Below are positions 62,678 to 64,000 of a DNA stretch of 64,000 nucleotides, one piece after another; position 1 is the stretch's first letter; the number at the start of each line of letters is the position of its first letter. The translations under genes and the position numbers were made by a program. The notes beneath the pieces were generated by a model. That model was not told the DNA's origin and searched no databases. It saw only the letters and a list, made by a program, of their open reading frames with translations. The DNA is taken from positions 13,211 through 77,210 of the forward strand of contig URVM01000017.1 in NCBI GenBank assembly GCA_900551325.1, given 5' to 3'. Origin of the DNA: an uncultured Eubacteriales bacterium (lineage in GTDB: Bacteria > Bacillota > Clostridia > Lachnospirales > Cellulosilyticaceae).

Positions 62678-63910
62678 ATGGTAAATGAACCTGTTGTTAA
62701 AAGATTTTTAGATTATGTTAAAGTAGATACAACTGCAAATCCAAATAGTACTACTTTTCCAAGTACAAGTACCCAAATAGAATTTGCAAAACAACTTAAA
62801 GATGAATGTGAGAAAATGGGACTTACAGAAGTCACTCTAGATGAATATGGCTATGTGATGGCTACTTTACCTGCTACTACCCAAAAAGCTCTTCCAACTA
62901 TCGGTTTTATTGCTCATATGGATACAGCACCTGACTTTACAGGTAAAGGTGTGAATCCACAAATTGTAGAAAACTATAAAGGTGGAGATATTGTTTTAAA
63001 TGAAGCACAAAATATCAAACTTTCACCTGTTCAATTTCCAGTATTAAATGAAAAAATAGGTGAAACCCTTATTACAACCGACGGAACTACTCTTCTTGGT
63101 GGAGATGATAAGGCTGGGATTGCTGCTATCTTATCTGCTTGTGAGTATTTACTTGCTCACCCTGAAATCCCTCATGGTAAAATCCGTGTAGGCTTTACCC
63201 CTGATGAAGAAGTAGGTCATGGTGCTGACCATTTTGACGTAGCTAAGTTTGGTTGTGACTTTGCTTACACTGTAGATGGTGGTGCTATAGGAGAAGTTCA
63301 ATCTCAAACTTTCAACGCTGCTTCTGCTCATATTGAAATCCAAGGTGTAAGCGTCCATCCAGGTTCTGCTAAAGATAAGCTTAAAAACAGTATACTTATG
63401 GCTTATGAGTTAAATGCTCTACTTCCAAGTGATGAAGTACCAGAAAAAACTGAGCTCTTTGAAGGCTTTTATATGCTCCATGACCTAGTAGGGTCTACTG
63501 ACCATACAACAATGGACTACATTATTCGCGACCACTCTCGTGAATTATTCGAAAAACGTAAACAAACAATAACTGAAGCTGTAGCTACTATGAATAGTCG
63601 TTATGGTGAAGGTAGCTTTACTCTTACACTTACAGATAGCTACTACAATATGAAAGAAATTATAGATCAGCATCCACATGTGATGGAACTTGCTTATAAA
63701 GCATTTGAAAACTTAGGCATAATACCTAATGATGACCCTATTCGTGGTGGTACTGATGGAGCGAGACTTTCATTTATGGGACTTCCTACTCCAAACTTCT
63801 TTACAGGTACTTATAATGGACATGGACGTTATGAATTTGTAGTTGTGAGCGAACTTGTTGCAGCTTATAAAACTGTGGTAGAGATTGTTAAAGTGAGTGG
63901 GGAGATGTAG
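62678..63910 (+). CDS. pepT: peptidase T (tripeptide aminopeptidase)
   Basis: A 410-residue M20B metallopeptidase. Metal ligands appear in IGFIAHMDTAPDF (near residue 78), TTLLGGDDKAGIAAI (near 140), the Glu pair in GFTPDEEVGHGADHF, and the late DPIRGGTDGARLSFMGLPTPN. Length matches PepT (about 408). It releases N-terminal residues from tripeptides in the cytoplasm and may act on peptides taken up by the Opp transporter encoded 14 kb away. The ribosome site is weak (GCTGGGAT). No terminator is visible in the 90 bp left in the window. Confidence 0.97.
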   Translation: MVNEPVVKRFLDYVKVDTTANPNSTTFPSTSTQIEFAKQLKDECEKMGLTEVTLDEYGYVMATLPATTQKALPTIGFIAHMDTAPDFTGKGVNPQIVENYKGGDIVLNEAQNIKLSPVQFPVLNEKIGETLITTDGTTLLGGDDKAGIAAILSACEYLLAHPEIPHGKIRVGFTPDEEVGHGADHFDVAKFGCDFAYTVDGGAIGEVQSQTFNAASAHIEIQGVSVHPGSAKDKLKNSILMAYELNALLPSDEVPEKTELFEGFYMLHDLVGSTDHTTMDYIIRDHSRELFEKRKQTITEAVATMNSRYGEGSFTLTLTDSYYNMKEIIDQHPHVMELAYKAFENLGIIPNDDPIRGGTDGARLSFMGLPTPNFFTGTYNGHGRYEFVVVSELVAAYKTVVEIVKVSGEM

Positions 63911-64000
63911 AAAGGGCCGAATTTCTGTCTCTAATTAAGTCTATTTATAAATGATAATCTAATAGTGTACAAAAACGTGCATATAAAAATGTACAAAATA
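63911..64000. other. right-end sequence resembling the edge of palindrome A
   Basis: GGGCCGAATTTCTGTCTCT at about 63914 resembles GGGCCGAATGACTGTCTTT at the left edge of palindrome A. The final 40 bases repeat GTACAAAA twice. The window ends before it can be seen whether another palindrome copy follows. Confidence 0.35.

Overview
The window is low-GC DNA with Firmicutes-style signals: strong AGGAGG ribosome binding sites, a T-box leader, a purine riboswitch, many intrinsic terminators, RecU, PrkA-like and YitT-type proteins. Together with strictly anaerobic enzymes (a YgfK-type Fe-S flavoenzyme, a fused Nfn-like transhydrogenase, a selenium-type molybdenum hydroxylase) this points to an anaerobic Clostridia species, probably in or near Lachnospirales. 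That placement is inference; no marker rRNA is present. Most genes lie on the minus strand.

Region 1 (1-16102, minus) is an anaerobic purine/uric acid degradation locus. Read in the direction of transcription it holds a YheO-type PAS/HTH regulator, YgeX, YgeY, an N-acyl-D-amino-acid deacylase-like amidohydrolase, SsnA, an NCS2 purine permease, YgfK, a fused NfnA-NfnB-like flavoprotein, a one-chain XdhD-like molybdenum hydroxylase and the 5' part of a HydA/dihydropyrimidinase-like gene cut by the window edge. The gene set matches the E. coli ygeWXY-hyuA-ygfK-ssnA-xdhD locus and the gut-bacterial uric acid cluster. The permease would import substrate, the molybdenum hydroxylase, YgfK and Nfn-like protein would do redox chemistry, the amidohydrolases would open rings, and YgeX/YgeY would process the amino-acid-like products.

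Region 2 (16500-36600) is mostly core or housekeeping: a truncated PrkA, a GH26-like lipoprotein, RecU, a solenoid-repeat protein, an RluA-type pseudouridine synthase, an SDR, an M16C peptidase, a YibQ-like deacetylase, a YHS-type membrane protein, MetY, a YesL-type membrane protein, ArgGH, GlgB, an unknown alpha-helical protein with a Cys/His-rich tail, and a flavodoxin-fold reductase.

Region 3 (36600-42500) holds a lipoprotein and then a second molybdenum hydroxylase operon, xdhB-xdhC-xdhA-mocA-xpt. It lies behind a guanine-class purine riboswitch with a visible antiterminator/terminator, so the operon should be turned off by purines. That fits salvage of hypoxanthine to XMP better than catabolism.

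Region 4 (42550-50770) contains a YitT protein, a complete oligopeptide ABC transporter (oppABCDF plus a small membrane protein) with a structured oppA-oppB spacer, and a small unknown gene. Region 5 (51000-64000) contains citrate synthase, a PHP phosphatase, a T-box controlled small membrane protein plus valS, a coiled-coil membrane protein, a HAD phosphatase, an S1-domain protein, an ABC-F protein and peptidase T. Two long imperfect palindromes (about 250 and 200 bp) lie in the gaps flanking the PHP gene and are the least explained DNA in the window. No tRNA, rRNA, CRISPR array or intact insertion sequence was seen.
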